NCBI RefSeq assembly: GCF_000312385.1
Contig: NZ_HE997626.1
Location: 359,206-423,205 of the forward strand
Origin: Tsukamurella sp. 1534
Lineage (GTDB): Bacteria; Actinomycetota; Actinomycetes; Mycobacteriales; Mycobacteriaceae
DNA: 64,000 bases
Reading direction: 5' to 3'
The notes under the pieces were generated by a model that did not search any database, had not been told where the DNA came from, and saw only the letters and a list, made by a program, of their open reading frames with translations. Below are positions 38,989 through 46,876 of this stretch, one piece after another. Numbering within the stretch: the first letter of the stretch is position 1; the number at the start of each line of letters is the position of its first letter. The translations under genes and the position numbers were made by a program.

Positions 38989-39649
38989 GAACCTCGTCCG
39001 TGGGGCGCAGCAGGCGGCCGCTGGTGCGGCGGAAGGCCCACACGGCGACGGCCAGCATCACCAGGGTGATCGGCGTGCTCAGTGCGATCTTGGCGATGCC
39101 GAGCCCCGCGACGTCGTCCGCCAGGTACAGCCATTGCTTCACCCCGAACTGCACCGCGTTGGGTATCGCGATCGCGAGCGTGGCGATGTCGTGCGCGCGC
39201 AGCGAAGGCCCGTCGGCGCGCCAGTCGTGGCCGCCGCCGTGCACCGCGTTCCACACGAGGCCCGTCACCGGACGCCGCGCGATGACCGTCGCCAGTGTGG
39301 CGAGCGCGATCAGCAGCGACGTCCAGATCCCGATGGCGAAGAAGTCACGGGCGGAACCCGTGAACGCCACGACCGCCGCTGCGACGGCGACTCCGGTGAC
39401 GCTTCCGCTCGCCGCCGCAGCCTTCTCACCGCGCACGATCCGAACCGCGGTGAGTACCAGCCCCGTCGCCACGGAGACGGCGACCGTGACCGGAAGTGTG
39501 GTCAGCGAGGCACAGGCGACGAACACCAGGACCGGGATCGTGGAGTACACGAATCCCCATGGCCCTCCGATCTGGTCGAGCAGGGTGGGCTTCGCGGCCT
39601 CGGGCTCGGTCTCGTTCGCGGTCATCCCGCTGTGCAGGTGGTCGATCAC
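38975..39649 (-). CDS. DUF3159-type membrane protein
   Basis: A 224-residue membrane protein with five or six helices. Segments such as LLDQIGGPWGFVYSTIPVLVFV, RPVTGLVWNAVHGGGHDWR and NAVQFGVKQWLYLADDVAGLGIAKIA match the DUF3159 family of mycolic-acid actinobacteria. Function unknown. ATG 39649 (or 39625, MTANETEPE) starts it. A perfect CRP/GlxR-type site lies 75 bp upstream, so cAMP-linked control is likely. Confidence 0.85.
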   Translation of the reverse strand: MIDHLHSGMTANETEPEAAKPTLLDQIGGPWGFVYSTIPVLVFVACASLTTLPVTVAVSVATGLVLTAVRIVRGEKAAAASGSVTGVAVAAAVVAFTGSARDFFAIGIWTSLLIALATLATVIARRPVTGLVWNAVHGGGHDWRADGPSLRAHDIATLAIAIPNAVQFGVKQWLYLADDVAGLGIAKIALSTPITLVMLAVAVWAFRRTSGRLLRPTDEVLSAG

Positions 39650-39723
39650 GACGTTTCCTCTCCTCGGTGTCGATTCCGTCGATACCGAGGAGACTCCGTG
39701 CCGCTACGGCACACTCAAGCGCG

Positions 39724-39739
39724 TGTGATCCACATCACA
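39724..39739. promoter_or_regulatory. perfect CRP/GlxR-type operator
   Basis: TGTGATCCACATCACA matches the consensus TGTGA-N6-TCACA at every fixed position. It lies 75 bp upstream of the DUF3159-type gene (minus strand) and beyond the stop of the Mce-associated-like gene. Confidence 0.75.
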
Positions 39740-39780
39740 TCAGCCTGCGCTGACCGCGATCGCCTCCCCTATCGCCTCCG

Positions 39781-40623
39781 CTACCGCGGCGCGGGCGCGG
39801 CGGGCTCGGGAGCGGCGGGGATCCCGGCCTCCGGCGCTGCGGGCGCCTGCCCCGCCGGGGGTGCCGCGGCGCCCTGTTCCGTGGGATCGGCCAGCCCCGG
39901 CGGACCACCGGCATCGGAGATGAGCCAGCCCTTGTCCTGGTCCATCGTGACCTCGTAGACGCTGACCACGGTGCGCCCCTCGGGGTTCTGCACGTTCGTG
40001 GCGTCGACCTGCACGTACACGGTCACTGTGCGGACGGGCCCGGAGACCGACTTCTCGACGGCGTCCAGCAGCGTCGCCTTCGAGACCCACTGCAGCGGCT
40101 GCAGGAGCTGGTTCATCGCACCCGTCGAGGCCTCCCACTTCTTCTTCAGCTCGGGCGTCGCATTCTTGACCGGCTCGGTGCGCCAGGGGGTGAGGTCCCG
40201 GTAATCGAACGTCGACGCGGCGACGGCGTAGTCGGCGGCCACCTTCTCCGCGTGCGCGCGGTCGGCCTGCTCCCGCTTGATGTCGTCCAGCTCGCCCGTC
40301 CGCTGGACCAGCAGCACCCCGCCCGCGATCAGGCCGGCGAGGACCGCGATGACCGCGACGGTGCTCACGACGGTCAGGACGGTGGTGCGCCGCGAGGTCG
40401 CTCCCGGTCGCTCGTCGGTCGCGCCGCCCCGGGCCGCGGCGCGGTTCTCGGCGGCGGGCTGCTCGTCCGCGGCCTCCTCCGGAGCCTCCTCGGGTGTCTC
40501 GCCGGAACTCTCGGCGGTCACCTCCGCTGAGGCCTCCTGCTCGGAGGCCCTCGCCTCGGAGGTCTCCTGCTCGGGTGCCTCGTCGGGCTCGCGGCTCTCG
40601 GCGCCGGACTTCTCGTCACTCAT
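39781..40623 (-). CDS. Mce-associated-like membrane protein
   Basis: A 280-residue protein: an acidic, Glu/Ala-rich cytoplasmic N-terminus (about 1-75), one membrane helix (TVLTVVSTVAVIAVLAGLIAGGVLLV), and an outside SnoaL/NTF2-like domain (DIKREQADRAHAEKVAADYAVAASTFDYRDLTPW ... VTVYVQVDATNVQ) as in Mce-associated proteins. It ends in a Pro/Ala-rich tail. No mce operon is in the window, so it is an orphan. Mce-associated proteins stabilise lipid importers; transfer of that role here is inference. Confidence 0.8.
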   Translation of the reverse strand: MSDEKSGAESREPDEAPEQETSEARASEQEASAEVTAESSGETPEEAPEEAADEQPAAENRAAARGGATDERPGATSRRTTVLTVVSTVAVIAVLAGLIAGGVLLVQRTGELDDIKREQADRAHAEKVAADYAVAASTFDYRDLTPWRTEPVKNATPELKKKWEASTGAMNQLLQPLQWVSKATLLDAVEKSVSGPVRTVTVYVQVDATNVQNPEGRTVVSVYEVTMDQDKGWLISDAGGPPGLADPTEQGAAAPPAGQAPAAPEAGIPAAPEPAAPAPR

Positions 40624-40768
40624 GTATCACTCACACAGTCGTCGTTGTCGTGACCTGACGATTGCGCACGCTACATATCCCCCACGCGGTCGCGCCGCGG
40701 AAACCGCGGTTCCCGGGGCTTTGTGACAGGGCTGAGACACGGGGACGCCCGCTGGGAGCCGGAAACGG

Positions 40769-40803
40769 CCGCAGGCCAGGAGGAAGATCCTCCTGGCCTG
40801 CGG
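40769..40803. terminator. strong terminator hairpin after tRNA-Ala
   Basis: A perfect 16-bp stem (40769-40784 with 40788-40803, arm CCGCAGGCCAGGAGGA) and a 3-nt loop, 7 bp past the 3' end of tRNA-Ala. Confidence 0.85.
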
Positions 40804-40809
40804 TGTTCC

Positions 40810-40885
40810 TGGTGGAGCTAAGGGGAATCGAACCCCTGACCTCCTCGATGCGAACGAGGCGCGCTACCAACTGCGCTATAGCCCC
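40810..40885 (-). tRNA. tRNA-Ala (anticodon CGC)
   Basis: The minus strand folds as a full cloverleaf: acceptor GGGGCTA/TAGCTCC, D-arm GCGC-AGTTGGTA-GCGC, anticodon stem CCTCG/CGAGG with loop TTCGCAT (anticodon CGC, reading GCG), T-arm AGGGG-TTCGAAT-CCCCT, discriminator A and an encoded CCA. Position 3-70 is G-U, the alanine identity pair. Confidence 0.97.
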
Positions 40886-40928
40886 CTGGCGGAACTCGAC
40901 TACTTTAGCAAGCCCCACCGGCAAACCG

Positions 40929-42203
40929 TTAACCGACCTTGCGCTCCATGGGTTCGTGCAGGTCGCGACGGTCGCGGCCGCCGTCCTGCAGGAAATCGAA
41001 CTCCTCGGCGCGGTAGCGCGGCAGGTGGTCGAAAGCGGGATCCTCGTCGTCGATCTCCATGACCACGCAACCGCCGCGGCGCAGGTGCGCCGGGATGCCG
41101 TCGCGGACCTCGGCCTCGCGCTCTCGCTCGCGACGAGCCCGCTCGAGCCGCGCCATCCGGCGCCGGCGGATCTCGGCCTCGATGCGCACCGTCCGGCGCA
41201 GGTAGCTGAGGAACAGCACCAGAGCGACCACGACGGCACCCAGGCCGTACCAGGCGTACGGCACGTTCATCAGGCCCGCGCCGAGCGCGACCACGGCGAG
41301 CACGCCGAGCACCATCGTGACGCGCTGCCGGGAGCGGTAGCGGGCCTCCGAGAGGCGGGCGTCGTTCTCCGGGTCGAATCCGCCGCGGCGGCGCAGGGGC
41401 GCGTCGTCGGCGTCGTCGTGCTCCACCTCGGAGCGCACCACGGGGGCGACCTCCTCGGTCAACGCCTCGTCGGCGGGAACGTCGCCGGGCTCGGAGTCGA
41501 GCGCGTCGGCGTCCGCCTCGGTCTCGGCGCCCGGTTCGGTCTCGTCCGCCGCCTCGTCCTCGGGTTCGACGGTGGCCGTGGGCCGCTCGACGACGTCCAC
41601 GGGCTCGGTCACGAGGTCGTCGTCGGCCGGGACGTCGCGAGCCTCCGCGGGCGCGGCGGTGGCGGGTCCGGCGGCGGGCGCCGTCGCGCGCACCATGATC
41701 GGGGCGGCCTCGTCGTCGACGGGTGCGGGCGCGGGGCGGGCGGGCTCGGGGGCCACCTCGGCGCGGCGCACGGCCACGATCTCGACGGTGTCGCCGTCCA
41801 GCGGTCCGGCCTCGGGCAGGTCGTCGACGTCGGTGTCGACGTAGGTGTGCGCCTCCTCGACCTCGTCGGCGGCGGCGTCGGCCTCCGCCGCGTCGGGCGC
41901 CTCGACGGTCCTGGTGCGCGAGGTGAACAGCACCTCGTCGTCCTCGTCCAGCTCGTCGATCGCGTCCTCGGCCTCGTCGTCCACCTCGTCGTCGAGGCGG
42001 CCCGCCTCGCCGGAGACGGTCGCCGTCGGGCGGACCTTGCGCCGCAACGCGAGCGAAGCGGATCCGCCGCGGTGCAGCAGCCTCGTCTTCAGCGTCGCAT
42101 CGGACACCTGGTTGACCTTGGGATGCCGCGCGGCGAGCATCGGGACGAGCACCACCAGCCACGCGACGATCAGCCCCACCCAGAGCAGTGTCTGCGGGAT
42201 CAT
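40929..42203 (-). CDS. glpR: divisome membrane protein GlpR/SepX
   Basis: A 424-residue protein. An N-terminal helix (MIPQTLLWVGLIVAWLVVLVPML) is followed by SDATLKTRLLHRGG, a very acidic disordered stretch (about 70-270, rich in Asp/Glu/Ala), two adjacent helices (VTMVLGVLAVVALGAGL and GLGAVVVALVLFLSYL), a basic segment (RRRRMARLERARRERERE) and a short conserved end (GGCVVMEIDDEDPAFDHLPRYRAEEFDFLQDGG). This architecture and its place in the galU-moeA-rimJ cluster match M. tuberculosis Rv0996, Corynebacterium GlpR and Streptomyces SepX. GlpR is the membrane receptor of the gephyrin-like protein Glp and helps link FtsZ to the envelope. Confidence 0.87.
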   Translation of the reverse strand: MIPQTLLWVGLIVAWLVVLVPMLAARHPKVNQVSDATLKTRLLHRGGSASLALRRKVRPTATVSGEAGRLDDEVDDEAEDAIDELDEDDEVLFTSRTRTVEAPDAAEADAAADEVEEAHTYVDTDVDDLPEAGPLDGDTVEIVAVRRAEVAPEPARPAPAPVDDEAAPIMVRATAPAAGPATAAPAEARDVPADDDLVTEPVDVVERPTATVEPEDEAADETEPGAETEADADALDSEPGDVPADEALTEEVAPVVRSEVEHDDADDAPLRRRGGFDPENDARLSEARYRSRQRVTMVLGVLAVVALGAGLMNVPYAWYGLGAVVVALVLFLSYLRRTVRIEAEIRRRRMARLERARREREREAEVRDGIPAHLRRGGCVVMEIDDEDPAFDHLPRYRAEEFDFLQDGGRDRRDLHEPMERKVG

Positions 42204-42228
42204 GTCGGCTCCCTCCGGCTAAATCGAG

Positions 42229-42245
42229 CACGGATAACATCCGTG
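42229..42245. promoter_or_regulatory. inverted repeat upstream of glpR
   Basis: CACGGAT (42229-42235) and ATCCGTG (42239-42245) form a perfect inverted repeat with a 3-bp centre, 26 bp before the glpR start. A further GCGGAT half-site follows at 42252. It could be an operator; the protein is unknown. Confidence 0.5.
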
Positions 42246-42341
42246 TAAGTCGCGGATAAGGCTATTTCACCTGGGCAGTCGATCCCACCCGACGCGCCGT
42301 AGTTAAACCCCAAAAATCTCAATACGTCACACGAGTAACAC

Positions 42342-42971
42342 TCAGAACCAGGCCCGGCCGGACCGGACGACCCGCGCGACCATCGAATCCACGACCTCCT
42401 CGGCGGTCAGCGCCACCAGCAGATGGTCGCGCCACAGGCCGTCGACGTGCAGGTATCGCTTGAGCCTGCCCTCCTCGCGGAACCCCGACTGCGCCAGCAC
42501 CGCCCGGGATGCCACGTTCTCGGGGCGGACCGTCGCCTCCACGCGGTGCAGGCCGAGCCCGATGAAACCGTGGTCCACCGCGAGCGCGACGGCCGTGGTC
42601 GCGACCCCGCGCCCGGTCACCGACCGGTCCACCCAGTAGCCCACCCACGCGCTCTGCAACTGGCCGCGCGCGATGTTGCCGATCGTGATCTGGCCCGCGT
42701 AGGCACCGTCGACCTCGATGACGAGTGGCACCAGCGTCCCGGAACGGGCTTGGGATTTGAGGGACGCGCACAGCGCGGGCCACGCCGAGACGGCGTGCCG
42801 GCGCTGCCAGTCCGTAGCGCCCGACGGTTCCCACGGCTCCAGTTCCGCGCGATTGAGGAGCCGCAGCCTCGACCACTGCCTCGCGTCACGAGAACGGATG
42901 GGGCGCAGCGTCACCCGACCCGCGGCCGTGTTCAGCGGGCCCAGCCGTACCTGCCAATCGGTGCCGAGCAC
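42342..42971 (-). CDS. rimJ: GNAT N-acetyltransferase, RimJ-like
   Basis: A 209-residue acetyltransferase. N-terminal GRVTLRPIRSRDARQWSRLR opens the GNAT fold; VGYWVDRSVTGRGVATTAVALAVDHGF holds the acetyl-CoA loop (GRGVAT); and GLHRVEATVRPENVASRAVLAQSGFREEGRLKRYLHVDGLWRDHLL is the RimJ/RimL signature. It probably acetylates a protein N-terminus. It begins 1 bp after the moeA/glp gene and is the counterpart of Rv0995. The 138-bp gap to glpR, with an inverted repeat, suggests a separate promoter for glpR. Confidence 0.9.
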   Translation of the reverse strand: MLGTDWQVRLGPLNTAAGRVTLRPIRSRDARQWSRLRLLNRAELEPWEPSGATDWQRRHAVSAWPALCASLKSQARSGTLVPLVIEVDGAYAGQITIGNIARGQLQSAWVGYWVDRSVTGRGVATTAVALAVDHGFIGLGLHRVEATVRPENVASRAVLAQSGFREEGRLKRYLHVDGLWRDHLLVALTAEEVVDSMVARVVRSGRAWF

Positions 42972-42972
42972 G

Positions 42973-44226
42973 TCAGCCGCGCTGGGCGAGGAACGCGACG
43001 ACCACGTCGTCGCCCGCGCGGACCTCGGTGACCTCCGGGTCCACGACGATGAGGCAGTTCGCCTCGGCGAGGCTGACCAGCAGGTGGGAGCCGGCGTCGG
43101 GAATCGGCGCCACCATGAACTCGCCGGAGTCCTCGTCGCGCATGAGCTGGCCGCGCACGTATTCGCGGCGCCCCGAGGGGGATTCGAAGGACGCCGCGCT
43201 CTTCGCCGTCACCAGGCGCCGCATCGGCTGCCGCTTGCCCAGCGCGATCCGGATCAGCGGGCGCACCATCACCTCGAACGCGACCAGCGCGCTCATCGGG
43301 TTCGACGGCAGCAGGAAGGTGGGCACCTCGTCGGGCCCCAGGGCGCCGAAGCCCTGGACCGACGCCGGGTGCATCGCGATCCGCTCCACCGCGAGATCAC
43401 CGAGATCGGCCAGCGCCGTGGAGATCTCGTCCGACGCGGTACCGCCGAGCGCCGACGTGATGACCACGGCCTCGGAGCGCTGCAGCTGCGCCTCCACGAG
43501 GTCGCGGAGCTTCACCTGGTCGTTGTTGACGATGCCCACGCGGTGCACCTCGGCGCCGCAGTCGCGGGCCGCGGCGGCCAGCGCGTAGGAGGCCACGTCA
43601 TACACCTGCCCGGCGGCGGTGTCGCGATCGATGTCGACCAGCTCGCGCCCCACGGAGATCACGGAGATGCGCGGGCGGGGATGCACCAGGACCTTGTCGC
43701 GGCCGACCGCCGCCAGCAGGCCCACCTGCGCGGGCCCGACGACGGTGCCGCGGCGCACGGCCACGTCGCCCGGCTGGACGTCGTCGCCCGTGCGGCGCAC
43801 GTACTGCCCGGACCGGACGGAGTGCCCGACGCGGACCTTGGACAGGCCGCCGTCCGTCCACTTGTCCGGTAGGACGGCGTCGGCGAGGGTCGGGAGGGGC
43901 GCGCCGGTCTCGACCTTGACGGCCTGTCCGGGCTGCAGGCGGGTGGGCTGGCGGTTGCCGGCGCGGACCTCGCCCACCACGGGCAGCGCGACCACGATCT
44001 GCTCGCCGGTCTCCTCATCCGGGGCGCCGGCACCCGCCACGTCGACCGAGCGCACGGCGTAGCCGTCGATGGCGGCCTGGTCGAACGCGGGGAGCGCGTT
44101 CTCGACCACGACCTCCTCCGCGCACATCAGCCCCTGCGCCTCGGAGATGCCCACGCGCACCGGCCGAGGGGCGACCGCGGCCGCCGTCACCTGTGCCAGA
44201 TGGTCCTCCACGGAGCGCATGCTCAT
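42973..44226 (-). CDS. glp: MoeA-family protein, probably gephyrin-like divisome factor Glp
   Basis: A 417-residue MoeA/gephyrin-fold protein: N-terminal SVEDHLAQVTAAAV, the domain I/II linker AIDGYAVRSVDV, LPTLADAVLP and a C-terminal domain IV. The molybdate-insertion loop normally reading SGGVSVGD(Y/K)D is here ITSALGGTASDEISTAL, and the usual LPGNPVSA is LPSNPMSALVAFE. So the enzyme motifs have drifted, which fits Glp, the FtsZ-binding scaffold of corynebacteria whose receptor GlpR is encoded nearby. Molybdopterin synthesis cannot be excluded (M. tuberculosis Rv0994 is annotated moeA1). It lies 21 bp after galU. Confidence 0.85.
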   Translation of the reverse strand: MSMRSVEDHLAQVTAAAVAPRPVRVGISEAQGLMCAEEVVVENALPAFDQAAIDGYAVRSVDVAGAGAPDEETGEQIVVALPVVGEVRAGNRQPTRLQPGQAVKVETGAPLPTLADAVLPDKWTDGGLSKVRVGHSVRSGQYVRRTGDDVQPGDVAVRRGTVVGPAQVGLLAAVGRDKVLVHPRPRISVISVGRELVDIDRDTAAGQVYDVASYALAAAARDCGAEVHRVGIVNNDQVKLRDLVEAQLQRSEAVVITSALGGTASDEISTALADLGDLAVERIAMHPASVQGFGALGPDEVPTFLLPSNPMSALVAFEVMVRPLIRIALGKRQPMRRLVTAKSAASFESPSGRREYVRGQLMRDEDSGEFMVAPIPDAGSHLLVSLAEANCLIVVDPEVTEVRAGDDVVVAFLAQRG

Positions 44227-44247
44227 GTGCCTCTCTCTTCGGGCGTT

Positions 44248-45147
44248 CTACCGGTCGAGTCGATCCTTCAGCCAACTGCGAAGGTCGGGACCGTAGTCGT
44301 CGCGGTCCAGTGCCAAGTCAACCGCAGCCTTGAGGTAGCCACCGGGATTTCCGAGGTCGTGTCGGGTACCGCGGTGCACCACCACGTGCACCGGATGCCC
44401 CTCGCTGATGAGCAACGCGATGGCGTCGGTCAGCTGGATCTCGCCGCCGGCGCCCTTGTCGGTGCGGCGGATGGCGTCGAAGATCGCCCGGTCCAGCAGG
44501 TAGCGGCCCGCCGCCGCGTAGTTCGACGGGGCGTCCTCCGCCTTGGGCTTCTCGACCATGCCCTTGACCCGGAGCACATCGGGATTCGTTGCGTCCGGGA
44601 CCGTTTCGACGTCGAAGGCGCCGTAGCTGCTGATCTGCTCGGGCGACACCTCGATGGCGCACAGCACCGAGCCGCCGCGCTTCTCGCGCACCTTCGCCAT
44701 CGTGGTGAGCACGCCGATCGGCAGCACCAGATCGTCGGGGAGGAGCACCGCGACGGCGTCCTCGTCGTCGTCGAGGACGGGCTCGACGCAGGCGACCGCG
44801 TGGCCGAGGCCCAACGGCTTCTCCTGGATCACGGCCTCGGCGTGGATGAGGTTGGGGGCGCGGCGCACCTTGTCGAGCATGGCCTTCTTGCCGCGCTTCT
44901 CCAGCGTCCCCTCGAGCACGAGGTCCTCGACGAAGTGCGCGACCACGCCGTCCTTGCCGGGGCTGGTGACGATGCACAACCGCTCGGCGCCGGCGGCCGC
45001 GGCCTCCTCGGCGACGAGCTCGATGCCCGGGGTGTCGACGACGGGAAGCAGTTCCTTGGGGACTGTCTTCGTCGCGGGGAGGAAGCGGGTGCCGAGACCG
45101 GCGGCGGGAACAACCGCGGTCTTCGGGAGGGACGGCACTGTGTTCAT
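44248..45147 (-). CDS. galU: UTP-glucose-1-phosphate uridylyltransferase
   Basis: GalU makes UDP-glucose for cell-wall polysaccharides, trehalose and galactan precursors. The 299 residues show the nucleotidyltransferase start AAGLGTRFLPATKTVPKELLPVVD (about 16-39), LPDDLVLP, MVEKPKAEDAPSNYA, GRYLLDRAIFD, GAGGEIQLTDAI and DLGNPGGYLKA. ATG 45147 is preceded by TATGGT six bases upstream (45154-45159), so the message may be leaderless. It is first in the galU-glp-rimJ cluster, divergent from the folate cyclo-ligase. Confidence 0.96.
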   Translation of the reverse strand: MNTVPSLPKTAVVPAAGLGTRFLPATKTVPKELLPVVDTPGIELVAEEAAAAGAERLCIVTSPGKDGVVAHFVEDLVLEGTLEKRGKKAMLDKVRRAPNLIHAEAVIQEKPLGLGHAVACVEPVLDDDEDAVAVLLPDDLVLPIGVLTTMAKVREKRGGSVLCAIEVSPEQISSYGAFDVETVPDATNPDVLRVKGMVEKPKAEDAPSNYAAAGRYLLDRAIFDAIRRTDKGAGGEIQLTDAIALLISEGHPVHVVVHRGTRHDLGNPGGYLKAAVDLALDRDDYGPDLRSWLKDRLDR

Positions 45148-45165
45148 CCCCCCACCATAAGGGAG

Positions 45166-45181
45166 GTCACACTTGTGTAAC
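45166..45181. promoter_or_regulatory. inverted repeat in the galU / folate cyclo-ligase spacer
   Basis: GTCACACTTGTGTAAC has the form GTNACAC-TT-GTGTNAC. It sits 18 bp before the folate cyclo-ligase start and just upstream of the galU promoter region, so one protein could control both. No regulator is identified. Confidence 0.4.
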
Positions 45182-45198
45182 GATGCGAGGATGGGCGG

Positions 45199-45774
45199 GT
45201 GACCGATCCCGAACCCGCTGACCTGCGGCCTTCCGCATCCAAGAAGGAATGGCGCGCACGATTCCGGGCGGGTCGCGCCGATCTCACACCTGTGTTTCGC
45301 GCCACAGCCGCGGAGGCGTTATCGCAGGTGGTACGGGGTATCGCGCTGGGATCGTGCGTCGCGGCGTACGTCCCCGTCGGGTCGGAGCCGGGGTCTCGAG
45401 CACTGCTCGACGCCCTCTCCGCGCGGGTGCTGCTGCCGGTGAGCCCCGTCGAGCACGGGCCGCTCGACTGGGCCGAGTACAGCGACGGTCTCGCGCCGGG
45501 GCCGTTCGGCCTGCTGGAGCCCGTCGGGCCGCGGCTCGGCACCGACGCGCTGGCCCAGGCGTCCACGGTCCTGCTGCCGGCGCTCGGGGTGTCCCGCGCG
45601 GGGGTGCGGCTGGGGCGCGGCGCCGGCTACTACGACCGGTCGCTCTCCGCCGCGCGCGGCGCCCGGTTGATCGCGGTGGTCTACGACCACGAGCTGGTGG
45701 ACGCGTTGCCGTCGGAGCCCACCGACGTACCGGTCCACGCGGCCCTCACCCCGTCGGGGTTGGTGGAGTTCTAG
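45199..45774 (+). CDS. 5-formyltetrahydrofolate cyclo-ligase
   Basis: A 191-residue enzyme that converts 5-formyl-THF to 5,10-methenyl-THF with ATP. Seen: the N-terminal basic SKKEWRARFRAGRADL, VAAYVPVGSEPGS, the substrate region FGLLEPVGP, and the ATP-binding signature RLGRGAGYYDRSL near 139-151. It starts at GTG 45199 without a strong ribosome-binding site. It is divergent from galU, as Rv0992c is from Rv0993. Confidence 0.93.
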   Translation: MTDPEPADLRPSASKKEWRARFRAGRADLTPVFRATAAEALSQVVRGIALGSCVAAYVPVGSEPGSRALLDALSARVLLPVSPVEHGPLDWAEYSDGLAPGPFGLLEPVGPRLGTDALAQASTVLLPALGVSRAGVRLGRGAGYYDRSLSAARGARLIAVVYDHELVDALPSEPTDVPVHAALTPSGLVEF

Positions 45775-45790
45775 GCCCGGGTCCACGGCC

Positions 45791-45868
45791 GTGGCGAAAA
45801 TGCACTGCAGCGGGCCGACGCGGCCATAGTGGTCGCGTTCACCCCGCTGAGCGAACTTTCGCGGAACG
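45791..45868. repeat. flanking repeat A of the DUF559-type gene
   Basis: About 78 bp covering the 3' end of the DUF559-type gene (stop at 45839) and the sequence after it. It aligns in the same orientation with 46794-46867: shared runs include GCGAAA, GGGCC, ACGC, GCCATA, CCCGCT and the palindromic GCGAA-NN-TTCGC end. Roughly two thirds of positions match by eye. Confidence 0.6.
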
Positions 45869-46729
45869 GTCGCGGTGATCCCGGCGCCGGATCACCGCGG
45901 CGATGAACGGATACACCTCGTCCCACTGGTAGAGGACGGCGCGGTAGGTCAGCCGCATCACGAGGTACCCCTCGGACACCCCCACGAGATCGCGCCACCG
46001 GTCCCTGCCGAACTGCGCCCCGAGGTGATGCTCCCTGCCGTCGCACTCGATGATCAGCCGCTCGCCGGCGAGCATGTCCACCAGTCCGACGCCGTCGACG
46101 CGGACCTGCGTCCGCACGCGGATCCCCGCCCGTCGCAGCCGGTACCGGGTCAGCGATTCCACGCCGGAATCGGCCCGGCCGTCGAGTTCGTCGAGGAGCC
46201 GGACGGTCCGCTGTGGGGCGCCGCGCAGGAGCGGCACGATGTCGGACCGCGTCCACCCCGGCCTGTGCCGCAGGATCGAATCGCAGAGCGCGACGAACTG
46301 CTCGGCCTCGGCGCACCGCGCGGCGCACGCCAGCGCCTCGGGGATCGGGTCCACGGCGCGCAGCGCCTTCGCCAGCGGGCGGTACCCGCGGCAACCGGTG
46401 TCGACCGCACCGCGCCTGTAGTGGATCGACCTGCGGATGTGCACCCCGGCGTCCGGGACCGCCCACACCCCCTGCCGTCTGCCGAGGGCGGTCACGCACG
46501 CGACCACGCCGCCGGCGCGGACCGCGGCCACCACCCGCGGATCCGAGCCTCCCGCGTCGTACCAGCCACGACGGATCACGCGGAGGTATCGCAGGCGGAC
46601 GGCGTCGTCGATCTCCTCCGCGGCGACGCCGCATCGGAGCAGCATCTGCCGGGAGACCACGCCGCCGTCCTCGGCCGCGATCTGCTGCACCACTGCGTCG
46701 ATGTCCGCCATACCGAGAGCCTCGCCCAC
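45839..46729 (-). CDS. AbiEi-like HTH / DUF559 nuclease-fold protein
   Basis: A 296-residue protein. The N-terminal winged-helix (IAAEDGGVVSRQMLLRCGVAAEEIDDAVRLRYLRVIRRGWY) resembles AbiEi-type antitoxin HTH domains. The C-terminal part (about 185-285) shows LVDMLAGERLIIECDGREHHLGAQFGRDRWRDLVGVSEGYLVMRLTY, the DUF559/Vsr-like endonuclease pattern with acidic residues and E-x-D-x-x-x-H. No toxin partner is adjacent; the gene is an orphan of a type common in actinobacteria. Start at GTG 46729 or ATG 46711. It is bracketed by related 75-bp repeats. DNA cleavage or regulation is inferred only. Confidence 0.72.
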   Translation of the reverse strand: MGEALGMADIDAVVQQIAAEDGGVVSRQMLLRCGVAAEEIDDAVRLRYLRVIRRGWYDAGGSDPRVVAAVRAGGVVACVTALGRRQGVWAVPDAGVHIRRSIHYRRGAVDTGCRGYRPLAKALRAVDPIPEALACAARCAEAEQFVALCDSILRHRPGWTRSDIVPLLRGAPQRTVRLLDELDGRADSGVESLTRYRLRRAGIRVRTQVRVDGVGLVDMLAGERLIIECDGREHHLGAQFGRDRWRDLVGVSEGYLVMRLTYRAVLYQWDEVYPFIAAVIRRRDHRDRSAKVRSAG

Positions 46730-46793
46730 GGCGACCCACGCGGGGCCGCGCGGAGAGGTCGCCTGTGGATGAACTTCTGCGCCCGGCCGTGCG

Positions 46794-46867
46794 TCGCGAA
46801 ACTTCTCTCCACAGGGCCTACGCAGCCATAATGTCCTCGACGGCCCGCTACAGCGAAGATTCGCGAC
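46794..46867. repeat. flanking repeat B of the DUF559-type gene
   Basis: Upstream counterpart of 45791-45868 in direct orientation: GTCGCGAAAC..., GGGCC, ACGCAGCCATAATG, CCCGCT, ending in the palindrome GCGAA-GA-TTCGC (46852-46863). With copy A it brackets the DUF559-type gene. Confidence 0.6.
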
Positions 46868-46876
46868 AGGGCGCGG

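Noticed and set aside
40810-40885. Integrated element at tRNA-Ala
   Set aside because: No integrase, no repeated 3' tRNA end and normal gene content on both sides.
46767-46776. Replication origin suggested by DnaA-box-like strings
   Set aside because: Only isolated boxes, no dnaA/dnaN genes and no AT-rich unwinding region nearby.
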